From positions 2,518,816-2,582,815 of the forward strand of contig NZ_CP150484.1 in NCBI RefSeq assembly GCF_037997115.1: a stretch of 64,000 nucleotides of DNA, in the 5' to 3' direction. This DNA comes from Amycolatopsis coloradensis. GTDB lineage: Bacteria; Actinomycetota; Actinomycetes; Mycobacteriales; Pseudonocardiaceae. The notes under the pieces were generated by a model. The model ran no database searches and was not told where the DNA came from. It saw only the letters and a program-made list of their open reading frames with translations. Numbering within the stretch: the first letter of the stretch is position 1; every line of letters begins with the position of its first letter. Positions 1-8,700 of the stretch are shown here, one piece after another. The position numbers and the translations under genes are program-made.

Positions 1-474
1 CAGTCGAACATGCGTGGTGGAAGCGCGAGGATGACGGCGGGGTTCTGCTGGGACTGGAGCGACCCCATCGAAGTCGACGGCACACGTCGTCTGGTTGACG
101 ACGTGAAGATCGATGAGTGGTCGCGACCGTGGAACGCCAAGCCCAAAGCGCCCGTTCCAGGTGTTCCGTCGTCGTCGTTGTGGGCCTCCGACCCACGTGG
201 TTTCGGTCAAGTCGGCTGTATTTACAGCGCCCAGGGTTTCGAATACGACTGGGCAGGCGTGATCTTTGGCGATGACCTGGTGATTCGTGACAGGCGATGG
301 GTCTCGAACAGGAAGCCTTTGAAAGATCAGGCGGTGAAGAACGCCAAGGAGAGGGATTTCGACCGTTTGGTGCGGAACACGTACAAGGTGCTGCTGACTC
401 GGGGAATGCAGGGAGTGTGCCTTTATTCGAAAGACCCGGCGACGAACCGGGTACTTCGTAAATACGCGCGCTGA
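1..474 (+). CDS. DUF2075 (Schlafen-like ATPase/helicase) C-terminal part, cut by window edge
   Basis: The frame is open from base 1, so the gene starts upstream of the window. The visible 157 residues match the C-terminal part of DUF2075 proteins, P-loop ATPases related to superfamily 1 helicases. The diagnostic stretches are VGCIYSAQGFEYDWAGVIFG, then RNTYKVLLTRGMQGVCLY near the end. In SF1 enzymes these are the motif V and VI region, with the TRG arginine contacting ATP. The Walker A part lies outside the window. DUF2075 proteins are common in defence islands, which fits the neighbours at 2.9 to 16.9 kb. Family assignment is from recognised motifs; a defence role is inference. Confidence 0.75.
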   Translation, partial: QSNMRGGSARMTAGFCWDWSDPIEVDGTRRLVDDVKIDEWSRPWNAKPKAPVPGVPSSSLWASDPRGFGQVGCIYSAQGFEYDWAGVIFGDDLVIRDRRWVSNRKPLKDQAVKNAKERDFDRLVRNTYKVLLTRGMQGVCLYSKDPATNRVLRKYAR

Positions 475-1080
475 GCGCTCACCGTCGTCGATCCAAGAGC
501 GACTGGCCGGTTCGGAATCCGGGTGACCATGCCACGGCAGGTCTCAAGATCCGTTCCGGCCAGTGAGACCTCCGTGGGGTGCTCGATGTGCCCCCGGCGG
601 GAGCACCAAAGGATGGAAACAGGGCTGACCAGCGGTTTCACGGCGGCAGTCTGGTGGCGGAGTCAAGATTCGGGCTGTCCGTGCCCGATTAGCAACCGTG
701 GAGGTGGGGGCTCCGATCCCGCCCCCACGTCGGGCGTTGAGACGCGAGTCCCAACGCTGTGCCTGAGGCTGGCGTGAGACGACCGGCTGCTGGGGAGCTG
801 GCCGCCCGCCACGACCTCGGCGAGGCCACCAGCCCTCGAGGAGGCGGTGCGCGCGCATCTCGGCCCTGCCGCCAGCGCCCACAACGTCGGGGCGATCGAG
901 CGCGAGTACCTGCTGGCTCTGAACACGCTGCTTGACCCGGCCGGGCTCCACATCAAGGACGACCAGGCGAACGAGACGACCGAGTTCTAGTGCGAGTTGA
1001 GCGCGTCCTTGAACGCTTTGCCCGCCGTGCACTTGACGGTTTCGCCGCCGCGATCCAACGCAGCACACCCAGGGTAGCGC
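475..1080. other. gene-poor decayed stretch
   Basis: This 606-base stretch has no intact gene I can defend. Several open frames overlap here on both strands, but none has a recognisable domain, a good ribosome site or consistent actinomycete codon bias over its length. The only protein-like piece is the short plus-strand tail ending at 990, listed separately. I read the stretch as eroded island DNA. Confidence 0.5.
778..990 (+). pseudogene. C-terminal remnant of an unknown protein
   Basis: The frame is open for 70 codons after a TGA at 775 and ends at TAG 988. It has no ATG; GTG 847 is the only plausible start. The last 50 residues look like real protein, with helical amphipathic text such as GAIEREYLLALNTLLDPAG, whereas the text before residue 20 does not. 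I recognise no family. It may be the surviving tail of a decayed island gene. Confidence 0.25.
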
Positions 1081-1791
1081 TCAGATGCGAGGCAGGTAGG
1101 CGGAGACTTCGGCGATGGCGTCGAGGGTGTCACGGTCGAGGTGGCCGGAGACGAGTTCGGTTTCGGCGACGGTGACGGTCTTGCCGTTGCGATCGCTGCC
1201 GTAGTTCTCGCCGGTGAAGCGGATGTCCGCGGGGCCCAGCATCGCTGAGTCAAGAGGCCGGATGTCGCCGCTGCCGTGGATCTTCATCCCCGACTCGAAC
1301 TTGTCGGCGTCGCGAGCGGAGGCCAGACCGACCCAGGCCACCGACAGCACCGCGGTGTTACCCGCGCCGTCGCCGACCAGGAACAGGGCGCGGTCCAGGG
1401 AGGTGCAGCGGGTGCGGGTGAAGAAGTCGCGGATCTGCCCGAACGAGACCGCCACGCACTCGGCCTACTGACGCGCGGTGCGCTTGAGTGGCTTGACGCC
1501 GAGTCGCCGCCACGCGGCCTCGCTGTCGCCTTTGCGCGCGGACTTCTGTCCCTCGGACTTGCGGGCTTTGAGCTGAGCGGAGCCACCCGAGCCCGATCCG
1601 GAGCCAGCACCCTGCGCGGCGTTCTGCGCGCCCGCTCCGACTTCGGAGACCAGGCTGGATCCGCCCCCGAGGGGCAGGCCGCCGGTGTCGCCGGTCAAGC
1701 CGAGCGCGAGCACCCCGGCCGCTACCACCGCCCCGCTCTTACCACCGCCCTTGATCGGGACGCGCCGGCCGTTAATAGTTCTGAACTCCAT
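1081..1791 (-). pseudogene. actinomycete membrane/secreted hypothetical protein broken by an in-frame TAG
   Basis: On the minus strand one reading frame of 237 codons runs from ATG 1791 to 1081, interrupted by TAG at 1465-1467. The N-terminal half begins MEFRTINGRRVPI, then a hydrophobic segment (about residues 18 to 35) and a Gly/Ser/Ala-rich linker. The C-terminal half (SFGQIRDFFTRTRCTSLDRA onward) stays in frame to a normal stop. The flanking codons read CAG-TAG-GCC, so a single C-to-T change from CAG would explain the break. Proteins of this type sit in actinomycete integrative elements, but I know no function. The frame and stop are seen directly; the single-gene interpretation is inference. 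Confidence 0.6.
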
Positions 1792-2184
1792 CAGGTCCGC
1801 CCTTGACTAGATCGTGTCCGCACACCGACGCCGCATCCTGATCACCGATCTCGGGCCCCGCGACGAGAACTGTCGGTGATCGTGGCGCAGCGCTCTATGA
1901 GCCAGCGCCATCGGCAGTGGTGTTGACCGGCAAACGGGTGAAAACCGGCGGGGGCACCGGGACGGACGCCTGATCTGCACCGATCCGCCGTCCTGATGGC
2001 GTGTTCGCCTCTTGGCAGGCGGCTGGTGCGCGCACTAGCGTGAGCTGGGGGTGACCGCTGTCATATCATGCGGCGACACGGCGTGCTCAGCGGTCGGCCC
2101 TCGTCCACATTGCCTATGAGCGGGTGATGCGAATGTAGGTTGGGCACTACGGGATAGCCGCCGCGCAGGCCGAGATGGTCGACG
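1792..2184. other. no gene seen
   Basis: About 390 bases between two broken genes. I see no domain, tRNA, or convincing start with a ribosome site on either strand. Confidence 0.5.
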
Positions 2185-2520
2185 ATGTTGGACATGGTGT
2201 GCATCGCCGGCGACGTTGACACGGCCGTGGCCGATGAGCTGTGGTCGGCGACCCAGGCGCGACTCGAGTAGGCCGGGCGTGCGCTGGTGCTGGACTCGGC
2301 GGAGGTGACGTTCTTCGGCTCTGCCGGCATCACGCTGGTGATCTCCGCGTGGAACACCTGCTGGGATGGGTTCGCTGTGGACGCGCACTCCACCGTGCTC
2401 AAGCCGCTGCGGATCACTCAGGTCGATAGGTTCGTGCCGGTGCACCTGGACGTTCCCGCTGCCGCCGCCACGTGGCGCCCGCATCATGACCTGATGAGAA
2501 GCCCTCGCGGAAGTGTGTGA
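2185..2520 (+). pseudogene. STAS-domain anti-sigma-factor antagonist, broken by an in-frame TAG
   Basis: A STAS domain can be read in one frame from about 2194: VCIAGDVDTAVADELW, then an in-frame TAG at 2269-2271, then ALVLDSAEVTFFGSAGIT. The second block is the conserved STAS segment that carries the regulatory Ser (here FFGSAG) phosphorylated by anti-sigma kinases. The text continues to TGA at 2518. The true start is unclear; ATG 2185 or 2194 is possible. GTG 2287, after the stop, would give only a partial domain. STAS proteins of this kind normally control stress sigma factors. The nonsense codon makes a functional product unlikely. Confidence 0.6.
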
Positions 2521-2873
2521 CGCGGTGGTAGAGGTAAGGATGTCTGCAGTGTCGCCCAGATGGTCTCACGAAGCGGACAGCAGAGAATCAACGAGCTGCT
2601 CAGGCGCGTCCAAGGAACGATCATCGATCGGACTACAGCAGTGACCGTCGCCAGGCAGCAGGACGGCTTGAAACGATGCCGTGACGCCAGGCCGGTGCTT
2701 GCCAGGGAGGGCATCGTGGTGCTCGGGCACCAGAACGAGAGTCCGAAAGTCGCTCGTGCACTCCAACTCGAGGTGCCGAAAAAGGGCACGTTCGTATCAG
2801 CACGACTGGTCGGCGACGATCACTACGCCGTAGCGCCGCCCGGCGAATCGACGGAACCCGCACCTCCGATCCG
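2521..2873. other. no convincing gene
   Basis: The stretch lies downstream of the broken STAS gene and next to the end of the convergent methyltransferase. A 106-codon plus-strand frame from 2560 runs into the methyltransferase end but has no recognisable domain and no good ribosome site. I left it out as a gene. Confidence 0.4.
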
Positions 2874-4070
2874 CTACTGACGAGCGGCACACAACCTGCA
2901 CGGAGCAGGCTTCGGCCTGGCTGCGGTCGAGCCGTTGAGGTACGGCTTGAGAAGGTGTGCAATGGCCTCGGCCAGCATCGGCGGTACCGCGTTGCCGATC
3001 TGCTTGGCCACCTGGATTTTGGTGCCACACCACAAGAAGTCCGATGGGAAGCTCTGCAGGCGAGCGGCCTCCAGATGCGTGATCGGCCGATCCACGCGAT
3101 GACCGTTCGGTCCCGGCTCCCACTGCGGGTGCAGGTACTGACCCTTCTCGGGCTTGAAAAACTCTGTGCGGATTGTCAGAGATGGCTGATCCCACTGCAT
3201 ACGACCCATGACGTCGGTCGTGCCGGTCTTCTTCTCTCGCCAGCATCTCGACAGCAGCTCGTCCGGCAGGTTGAAGCGTCCGCCACCTGGCGGGATCCAG
3301 GCGTATCGCTTGAGTGATAGTTCAGTCGGCGTACGGCCGAGATGAAGGTCGGAGCTCTTGAAGACCCCTGGAAGCTCGTGGCCGAAGAACTCCACCGTGG
3401 AATCAGGAAGGGCTGTCGTCGGAGCCGCTTCGGGCAGCCCTGCGAGCACGTCGCGGGTGGTGTGCCACTCGGGTAGGTCGCCCAGCGTGCCCGGACGCGC
3501 ATGCGTGGGTTCCGGCAGCGGGATCTTGCCGATGCGCGAACCGATGACAATGGTGCGCTTGCGGCGCTGAGGCACTCCGAAGTCAGCCGCCAGCAGGAAG
3601 CCTGCGGACAGTGTGTACTCCTCGAGCAGACCACCAGGCGCTGCTTCTGCCTGAAGTAGCGCGAACTCGCTGGAGGAGAAGAACCGGTCGACGTTCTCGA
3701 TCACGAACACCTGGGGCGCCGCGTGCTTGACGAACCGGATGTACTCCTTCCACAGCTTGTTGCGTGGGTCCTTGACGTCACGCGAGCCGAGGTTGGAGAA
3801 GCCCTGGCATGGCGGGCCACCGATGATCAGATCAACTTCGGGGATGTCCGCATCAGGTACGAGGGCGATGTCGGTGTAGCGGGTGTGGTCTTCGCCGAAG
3901 TTGGCCGCATACGTGGCTGCGGCGTGAAGGTCGAACTCGACCGACATGACGGGCTTATAGCCCTTGGCGGCCATGAAACCAGAGGTCATGCCGCCGCAAC
4001 CTGCGAATAGATCGATCATCGTCAGCCGTCGTGATCCCACACCCAGCAGGTTAGTCGACACCCCTGACAA
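2874..4070 (-). CDS. DNA (cytosine-5-)-methyltransferase, DISARM-type (DrmMII-like)
   Basis: A 398-residue C5-cytosine DNA methyltransferase. All catalytic motifs are visible in order: motif I DLFAGCGG (residues 20-27, AdoMet binding), motif IV PPCQGF (86-91, nucleophile Cys88), motif VI ENV (125-127), motif VIII QRRKR (168-172), motif IX LEAARLQSFP (333-342) and motif X QIGNAVPP (357-364). The target-recognition region lies at about 185-330. It is the last gene of a minus-strand set; its start overlaps the end of the Vsr gene by 20 bases, so the two are likely co-translated. In class 2 DISARM the methylase is of this C5 type and marks self DNA. The recognition sequence cannot be read from the protein. 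Confidence 0.92.
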   Translation of the reverse strand: MSGVSTNLLGVGSRRLTMIDLFAGCGGMTSGFMAAKGYKPVMSVEFDLHAAATYAANFGEDHTRYTDIALVPDADIPEVDLIIGGPPCQGFSNLGSRDVKDPRNKLWKEYIRFVKHAAPQVFVIENVDRFFSSSEFALLQAEAAPGGLLEEYTLSAGFLLAADFGVPQRRKRTIVIGSRIGKIPLPEPTHARPGTLGDLPEWHTTRDVLAGLPEAAPTTALPDSTVEFFGHELPGVFKSSDLHLGRTPTELSLKRYAWIPPGGGRFNLPDELLSRCWREKKTGTTDVMGRMQWDQPSLTIRTEFFKPEKGQYLHPQWEPGPNGHRVDRPITHLEAARLQSFPSDFLWCGTKIQVAKQIGNAVPPMLAEAIAHLLKPYLNGSTAARPKPAPCRLCAARQ

Positions 4071-4506
4071 TATCTGGCATCGCCCCGCGAACCGGCCGTC
4101 GCGTTGCGATCACCTCGTGGATCCTCCCAGCTGCATCCGCTGCGTCCTCGTGTTCCCACACCCGGACCGACAACCATCCGGCCTCCGAGAGCAGCCGATC
4201 AGTCTCGAGATCGCGGCTGCGGTTCTTCTCGATCTTGGTTCGCCAGAAGTCGCGGTTGCGCTTGGGCCATGTTGCATGGTCAGGGCATCCATGCCAGAAG
4301 CATCCATCCACGAACACTGCGACCTTTGCCGGACCGAAGACCACGTCCGCCTCTCGACGGATACCGCGCAGTGGGCGCTGGTGGATGCGATAGCGCAGGC
4401 CGATCCGGTGCAGTTCGCGTCGCAGGGACATCTCCGCGGAGGTGTCACGTGAGCGCTGCTTGCTCATCCGAGCACGCGTGTCGTCGGTGCTGGGCAATTT
4501 GTCCAC
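4051..4506 (-). CDS. vsr: very short patch repair (Vsr-type) endonuclease
   Basis: A 151-residue protein with the Vsr fold signature. The metal-binding Asp lies in READVVFG and the segment FVDGCFWHGCPDH corresponds to the catalytic Thr/His region of E. coli Vsr. RRELHRIGLRYRIHQ precedes it, and WRTKIEKNRSRD and VRVWEHED follow. Vsr nicks 5' of T in T:G mismatches formed when 5-methylcytosine deaminates. It overlaps the downstream methyltransferase by 20 bases, which fits mutational repair at the methylated site. I chose GTG 4506 as start because it gives the normal N-terminal length of the family. In R-M-like islands such proteins can also act in restriction; that is possible here but not shown. 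Confidence 0.88.
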   Translation of the reverse strand: MDKLPSTDDTRARMSKQRSRDTSAEMSLRRELHRIGLRYRIHQRPLRGIRREADVVFGPAKVAVFVDGCFWHGCPDHATWPKRNRDFWRTKIEKNRSRDLETDRLLSEAGWLSVRVWEHEDAADAAGRIHEVIATRRPVRGAMPDIVRGVD

Positions 4507-4808
4507 ACAGGGATTGTGCTACTCGTCCTTCGGGTGTCGTACGAGGCCCGCCTGTCGATGTCTGTGAGTCATGATCGGGGATCAACCGGCGGAGGATGTG
4601 GTCCGGCCGGTGAGGTCGTCGCTCGTCCCGACAGTCTCCAAGCAGCGTTGCCGGCATCGACGGAAATGGTGACGGCTTCGGCAGGTGAAGTCTCCGCAGC
4701 TCTTGACCTGCGGATCACCGGTCGACGCCGCCTGAGATGGACGTTTGGTCGATCCGTGCACGGTAGATGCCTCGGACAGGATGTGCTGGGGTGTCGGGCG
4801 GATCGCCG
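4507..4808. other. intergenic, no gene seen
   Basis: About 300 bases separate the 218-residue gene from vsr on the minus strand. Overlapping frames here have no recognisable domains. A promoter for vsr and the methyltransferase could lie here, but I see no clear motif. Confidence 0.4.
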
Positions 4809-5465
4809 TTACGGAGCAAGTCGATAGCTGTTCGAGGCCAATGACGGATCATCGTCGGCCGAGTAGATGGTCCATCCTTTTGCTCGCAGATCGTCGATCG
4901 ACGACTTCCACATTCCTGTTTTTGCGACGTAGTCCAGGTCCTCGCGGTCGGCGGCATCAGGACTGACTTCTTTCAGGTATGCGAGCACCCGATCGCGGAC
5001 TGTGCCGCCGCTCTTGCGGATGTCCGAAGCCAGCCGCCATTTTTTTGCCAGTGCTTCGTCGCGTTCGGCTCGAATCAGAACGTACTGGTCGGAGCGCAAC
5101 TCGGGTCGTTGAACTCCGCTTTCGATGGGCCAGCCGTGTTCAACGCGCAGCTCGCGGATCCTTCGTGGCCACTCGGAGATTCCTGCGATACCTGATAGTT
5201 CGGGTCCTGAGACGACTTGACCGACATGTCGCAGCAGATAGCGCAACAGGCGCTTCTGAGCCCCGCCCAGACCGAGAAGAACGCCGACTCTGGCCAGGTG
5301 TTCCCGATGCAAGGCCATGTCTAGTCCCACGGATGCGCTGACGTCCTGCCAATCGTCTGCTGTCACTCTTTCGGCCGAACCGATCCGGTTCAGTTGGTCG
5401 ACCGCCGAGAGCAGGGCGTCTCGCGCCTCGGCGATGGCAGTACGCAACTCCTCGTCCGAAGTCAT
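4809..5465 (-). CDS. unknown 218-residue protein with two winged-helix-like segments, defence-island component
   Basis: I do not recognise a named family. Residues 1-75 are helical. Residues about 80-125 look like a winged helix: LLRYLLRHVGQVVSGPELSG, then ISEWPRRIRELRVEHGWPIE. A second similar unit appears at 155-205 (DRVLAYLKEVSP, then MWKSSIDDLRAKGWTIYS). The RIRELR-x-EHGW-x-I pattern is typical of DNA-binding modules attached to restriction-type proteins. It heads the minus-strand set with vsr and the methyltransferase and is divergent from the helicase operon. The ATG has no ribosome site; the sequence just upstream on the coding strand reads GACTATACCT, so a leaderless transcript is possible. 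It could be a regulator or DNA-recognition subunit; both are inference. Confidence 0.7.
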   Translation of the reverse strand: MTSDEELRTAIAEARDALLSAVDQLNRIGSAERVTADDWQDVSASVGLDMALHREHLARVGVLLGLGGAQKRLLRYLLRHVGQVVSGPELSGIAGISEWPRRIRELRVEHGWPIESGVQRPELRSDQYVLIRAERDEALAKKWRLASDIRKSGGTVRDRVLAYLKEVSPDAADREDLDYVAKTGMWKSSIDDLRAKGWTIYSADDDPSLASNSYRLAP

Positions 5466-5725
5466 AGGTATAGTCTGTCAGCCGCCGCAAGATCCCGCCT
5501 GTATCTGTGCGTCGAACACCACGCATGTCGTCGACTGTGTCGGGTAACGACCCGGGCGTCCGCCGACCTGGTCGTGTCACTGGTCGAGGCGGGCAGTAAT
5601 GGTCGGCGGTCGTCGTCGATGTAATGGTCGTCGGAGGAGTTGCACGTGGCCGGTCGATCGACAGGTCGGGAGTCGTGGCGGATCGATGGCGGTCGATGTC
5701 GACCAGGTATGGAGGGGGCGGGTCG
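5466..5725. promoter_or_regulatory. divergent promoter region of the defence system, with direct repeats
   Basis: This 260-base gap separates the divergent halves of the defence locus. The decamer GTAATGGTCG occurs twice in the same orientation, at 5596-5605 and 5621-5630, 25 bp apart, within a region rich in GGTCG words. Spacing of about 2.5 helical turns suits two bound protein units. The nearby winged-helix protein is a candidate binder. A good ribosome site, GGAGGGGG at 5711, serves the helicase gene. Confidence 0.35.
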
Positions 5726-8700
5726 ATGACTGTGGACGGTGCCTGGGGGAATGAAGATCCGGAGCTGATCGGCTGGCTTGAGCAGCATCGCGCGAAGACG
5801 CTCAAAGCCTATGCTGCAGACAGGCTTCTCCTGGGTGAGCATGCGAACCAAGAGGACAGCTTCAGGACTGGCGGATACTCTCAGCGGCAGGTTCTGGAAC
5901 TGGTGCAAAACGCTGCCGATGCGCAACACGACGATCAGCCGGGCCGGGTCGAGGTGCACCTTGTCGGGGACACCTTGTATTGCGCAAATGAAGGTACTCC
6001 GTTCGCCCAGGGAGGGCTTGAAGCCATCTGTCACGCTTTTCTCAGCGGCAAGCGCGATCACGCTATTGGCAGGTTCGGTCTAGGGTTCAAATCCGTTCTG
6101 CGCATAACCGGAAAGCCGGCGGTCTTCAGTCAATCGATCAGCTTCGGGTTCGACGCCGATCGATCGACAAACGAGCTTGGTTTTTTGGATCCTGATGCCA
6201 AGCGGTTTCCCGTGCTTCGCATGCCTGCTCACCTTGACGCGTCGGAGGAGATTCGCGGCGATACTGTGCTGGCGGACTTGGCGCAGTGGGCGACGACGGT
6301 CGTCCGGCTGCCCCTGGTGGCGGAGGCGGACCGAATCAGCCAGGAGCTCAAACAGTTCCCGGCAGAGTTCCTGCTGTTCGTGCCAAGGGTGTCCGTCCTG
6401 CGGACCGTCGTCGACCGACTTGGTGAACGTGTCGATTCGACACACGAGTGCATTGTTCTCGCCAACGGGGTGCGTCGACTGCGCGTCGAAGGTCAGGACT
6501 TGTCGGAGTGGCGGGTCTGGCATGGAGTTCACCGCCCCTCGCCTCAAGCCTTGGAGGAGGTCGGGGAGGCAATCAGGCGGGATAGCATTGCAGTGACGTG
6601 GGCAGCCCCGTTGTCCTCTGACCGCACTGCTCTTGGTCGATTCTGGGCCTACTACCCTTTGGCGGAGACCACATCGTTGCGTGGCATTCTGAACGCCCCA
6701 TGGCACGTCAACGATGACCGGACGAACCTCATCAGCGGGCGATTCAACGAGGAGATCCTCGATAAGATCGTTTCTTTGGTCGTCGAGGGGCTGCCGGAGC
6801 TCAGCGATCCAACGGATCCAGCGGGCCATTTCGACTACCTGCCTGCGCGTGGTCGGGAAGCGCCTAACTTCGCCGACCGCTTTCTCGCCGAGCGCGTACC
6901 GCGACTGGTTGCCACGAGTGCCTGCATTCCCGATCGCGATGGAGTTCTGCGTCGTGTCGACGAACTGAGGTTTCCTCACCAAGTGGACGTGCGGCTCGAT
7001 CCGGCCATGCTCGAGGCCTGGTACGCGGCGCCGGGATGCCCACGCTCCGTTCCTCACCTCCAATGCTTCCGCAATCAGGTCAGGCAGGCCCGGTTGCGTA
7101 GCCTGGTTCGTGCTGACGACACGCGAGCCGCGCCGGTCGAATTGTCTCCTCCTAGCTGGCTGGAGCAGATTCTCGGTGAGAGGACGGACGAGGACTGCGC
7201 TTCGGCTCTTCGGGTCGTAGCGATCACGAAGGACCACGACACCCAGCGGGAGTTCCTCTCCGCCCGAGTCCTGCCGGATGACACTGGGCGTCTTTGGCCC
7301 TTGAGCGCTACCAACGACGTCTTCCTGTACGGCAACGTGCTGACCCGGAAGGCCGAGATCAGCCTGGTGCGACCATCGCTGCTCTCGCTACCGGAAGTCG
7401 AGCGGCTTCTCCGCGGGTTTGGCTTCCAGGACGTTGATCCTGCCCAAGAGCTGGCGAAGCTCACTCGCGCGAACACCAGGAAGTGGACCGGTGCGGAGTG
7501 GGCCGAATTCTGGAAGCTCGTCTCCGATGTGCCGAAGTCGGCGGCAGAGCAACATCTGGAGGATCACCTTGCCAAGGGGCGCAGGCTCAAGGTCAGGTGC
7601 CGGGACAGCGGATGGCACTACTCCGACGAAGTCGTCATCGCCGGTGAGATCAGGCCCAGAAACCCGGTGATGCTCCTCGATGAGGAATTCCACCAGGACT
7701 TGCACCCTGACCTGCTGCGCCGGATTGGCATCGCCTCCAGGCCCGTCGTGAGCCGTGCGCTGGCACACGACTCCACTCACCTCGAGTACCTTCGAACGCT
7801 TCGTACGAGCACGTTGGCAAGGCTGCCGAAGCGTGGGCGGCCACCCGAGAGCGAGTTCGGCTTCCTCGACCACGAACCTGTGGGGCCGTTGCATGTGCTC
7901 CGCAGGTTCCACGATTCTGGTGACATCGACGCGTGCGTCGGCTGGACCGAAGCCCTCCTTCGGCTGGACGTTCCGGTCATGTGGAAGTTCGGACACTTCA
8001 CACGGAAGTCCTTTCCCTCCGACGACGTGCTCGCACCTTCACTTTGGGCGGCGCAGGAGTACGGACTCCTCGCGACATCGTGGGGACCGCGGCCGGCAAC
8101 AGCCGGTGTCGCCAAGTCACTGTCAAGTTATGCTCCGCTACTGCCCGTGGTAGAGTGGCTGGCCGCGGCCAAGCTGCCGTTGCCCGACTCCCTGGCGGGA
8201 GTCGGCACGGATATCTGGCGTGAGTTCCTGGATCGAGTTCCTCAGACCGGGGACCCGTGGACGCTGGGCGCACTGATCGGTGAGGCCGCACGAAGGCTGG
8301 CCGAAGACGATGTCCCGGAGTACGTGCCCGCGATCAGCGGCTCATCAGGCTGTCGGGTGCCTCGACAGAGTCTCTTGATCGCCCAGACCGAGGAGGAGAG
8401 CGACGTCCTCGCGCATCGGCGCCCGCCGTACATTGCGGTGGCTGACGAAGCGCTTGTCGCGCTTCTGGTCGACAAGTGGGGATGCGTTCTCGCATCCTCC
8501 ACGCTGCGCGTCGAGGTGCTGGCGGAAGACCAGGTTGAGGCGGTCGTCGCCCTGGACCGTTATCGGGGTCTCCGCCCATTGGCCACCGGTGCGCTCGATG
8601 GAGTGCAGCTCGTCGCGTGCGGTGATCTGTTCCGGCAGATCACCGGCCCGGACGGGACGGAGCGGGAACCTGCGGACCTGTTGCGTGACGGCGTCACCGT

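Noticed and set aside
544-1068. Minus-strand open frame of 174 codons in the left island region
   Set aside because: Arg/Gly/Pro-rich text typical of antisense frames in high-GC DNA, no domain, no ribosome site.
2035-2487. Minus-strand frame of 150 codons over the broken STAS gene
   Set aside because: It lies antisense to clear STAS text on the plus strand and shows no family of its own.
2560-2880. Plus-strand frame of 106 codons next to the methylase
   Set aside because: No recognisable domain, no ribosome site, overlaps the methylase end; could be a decayed gene but I cannot support it.
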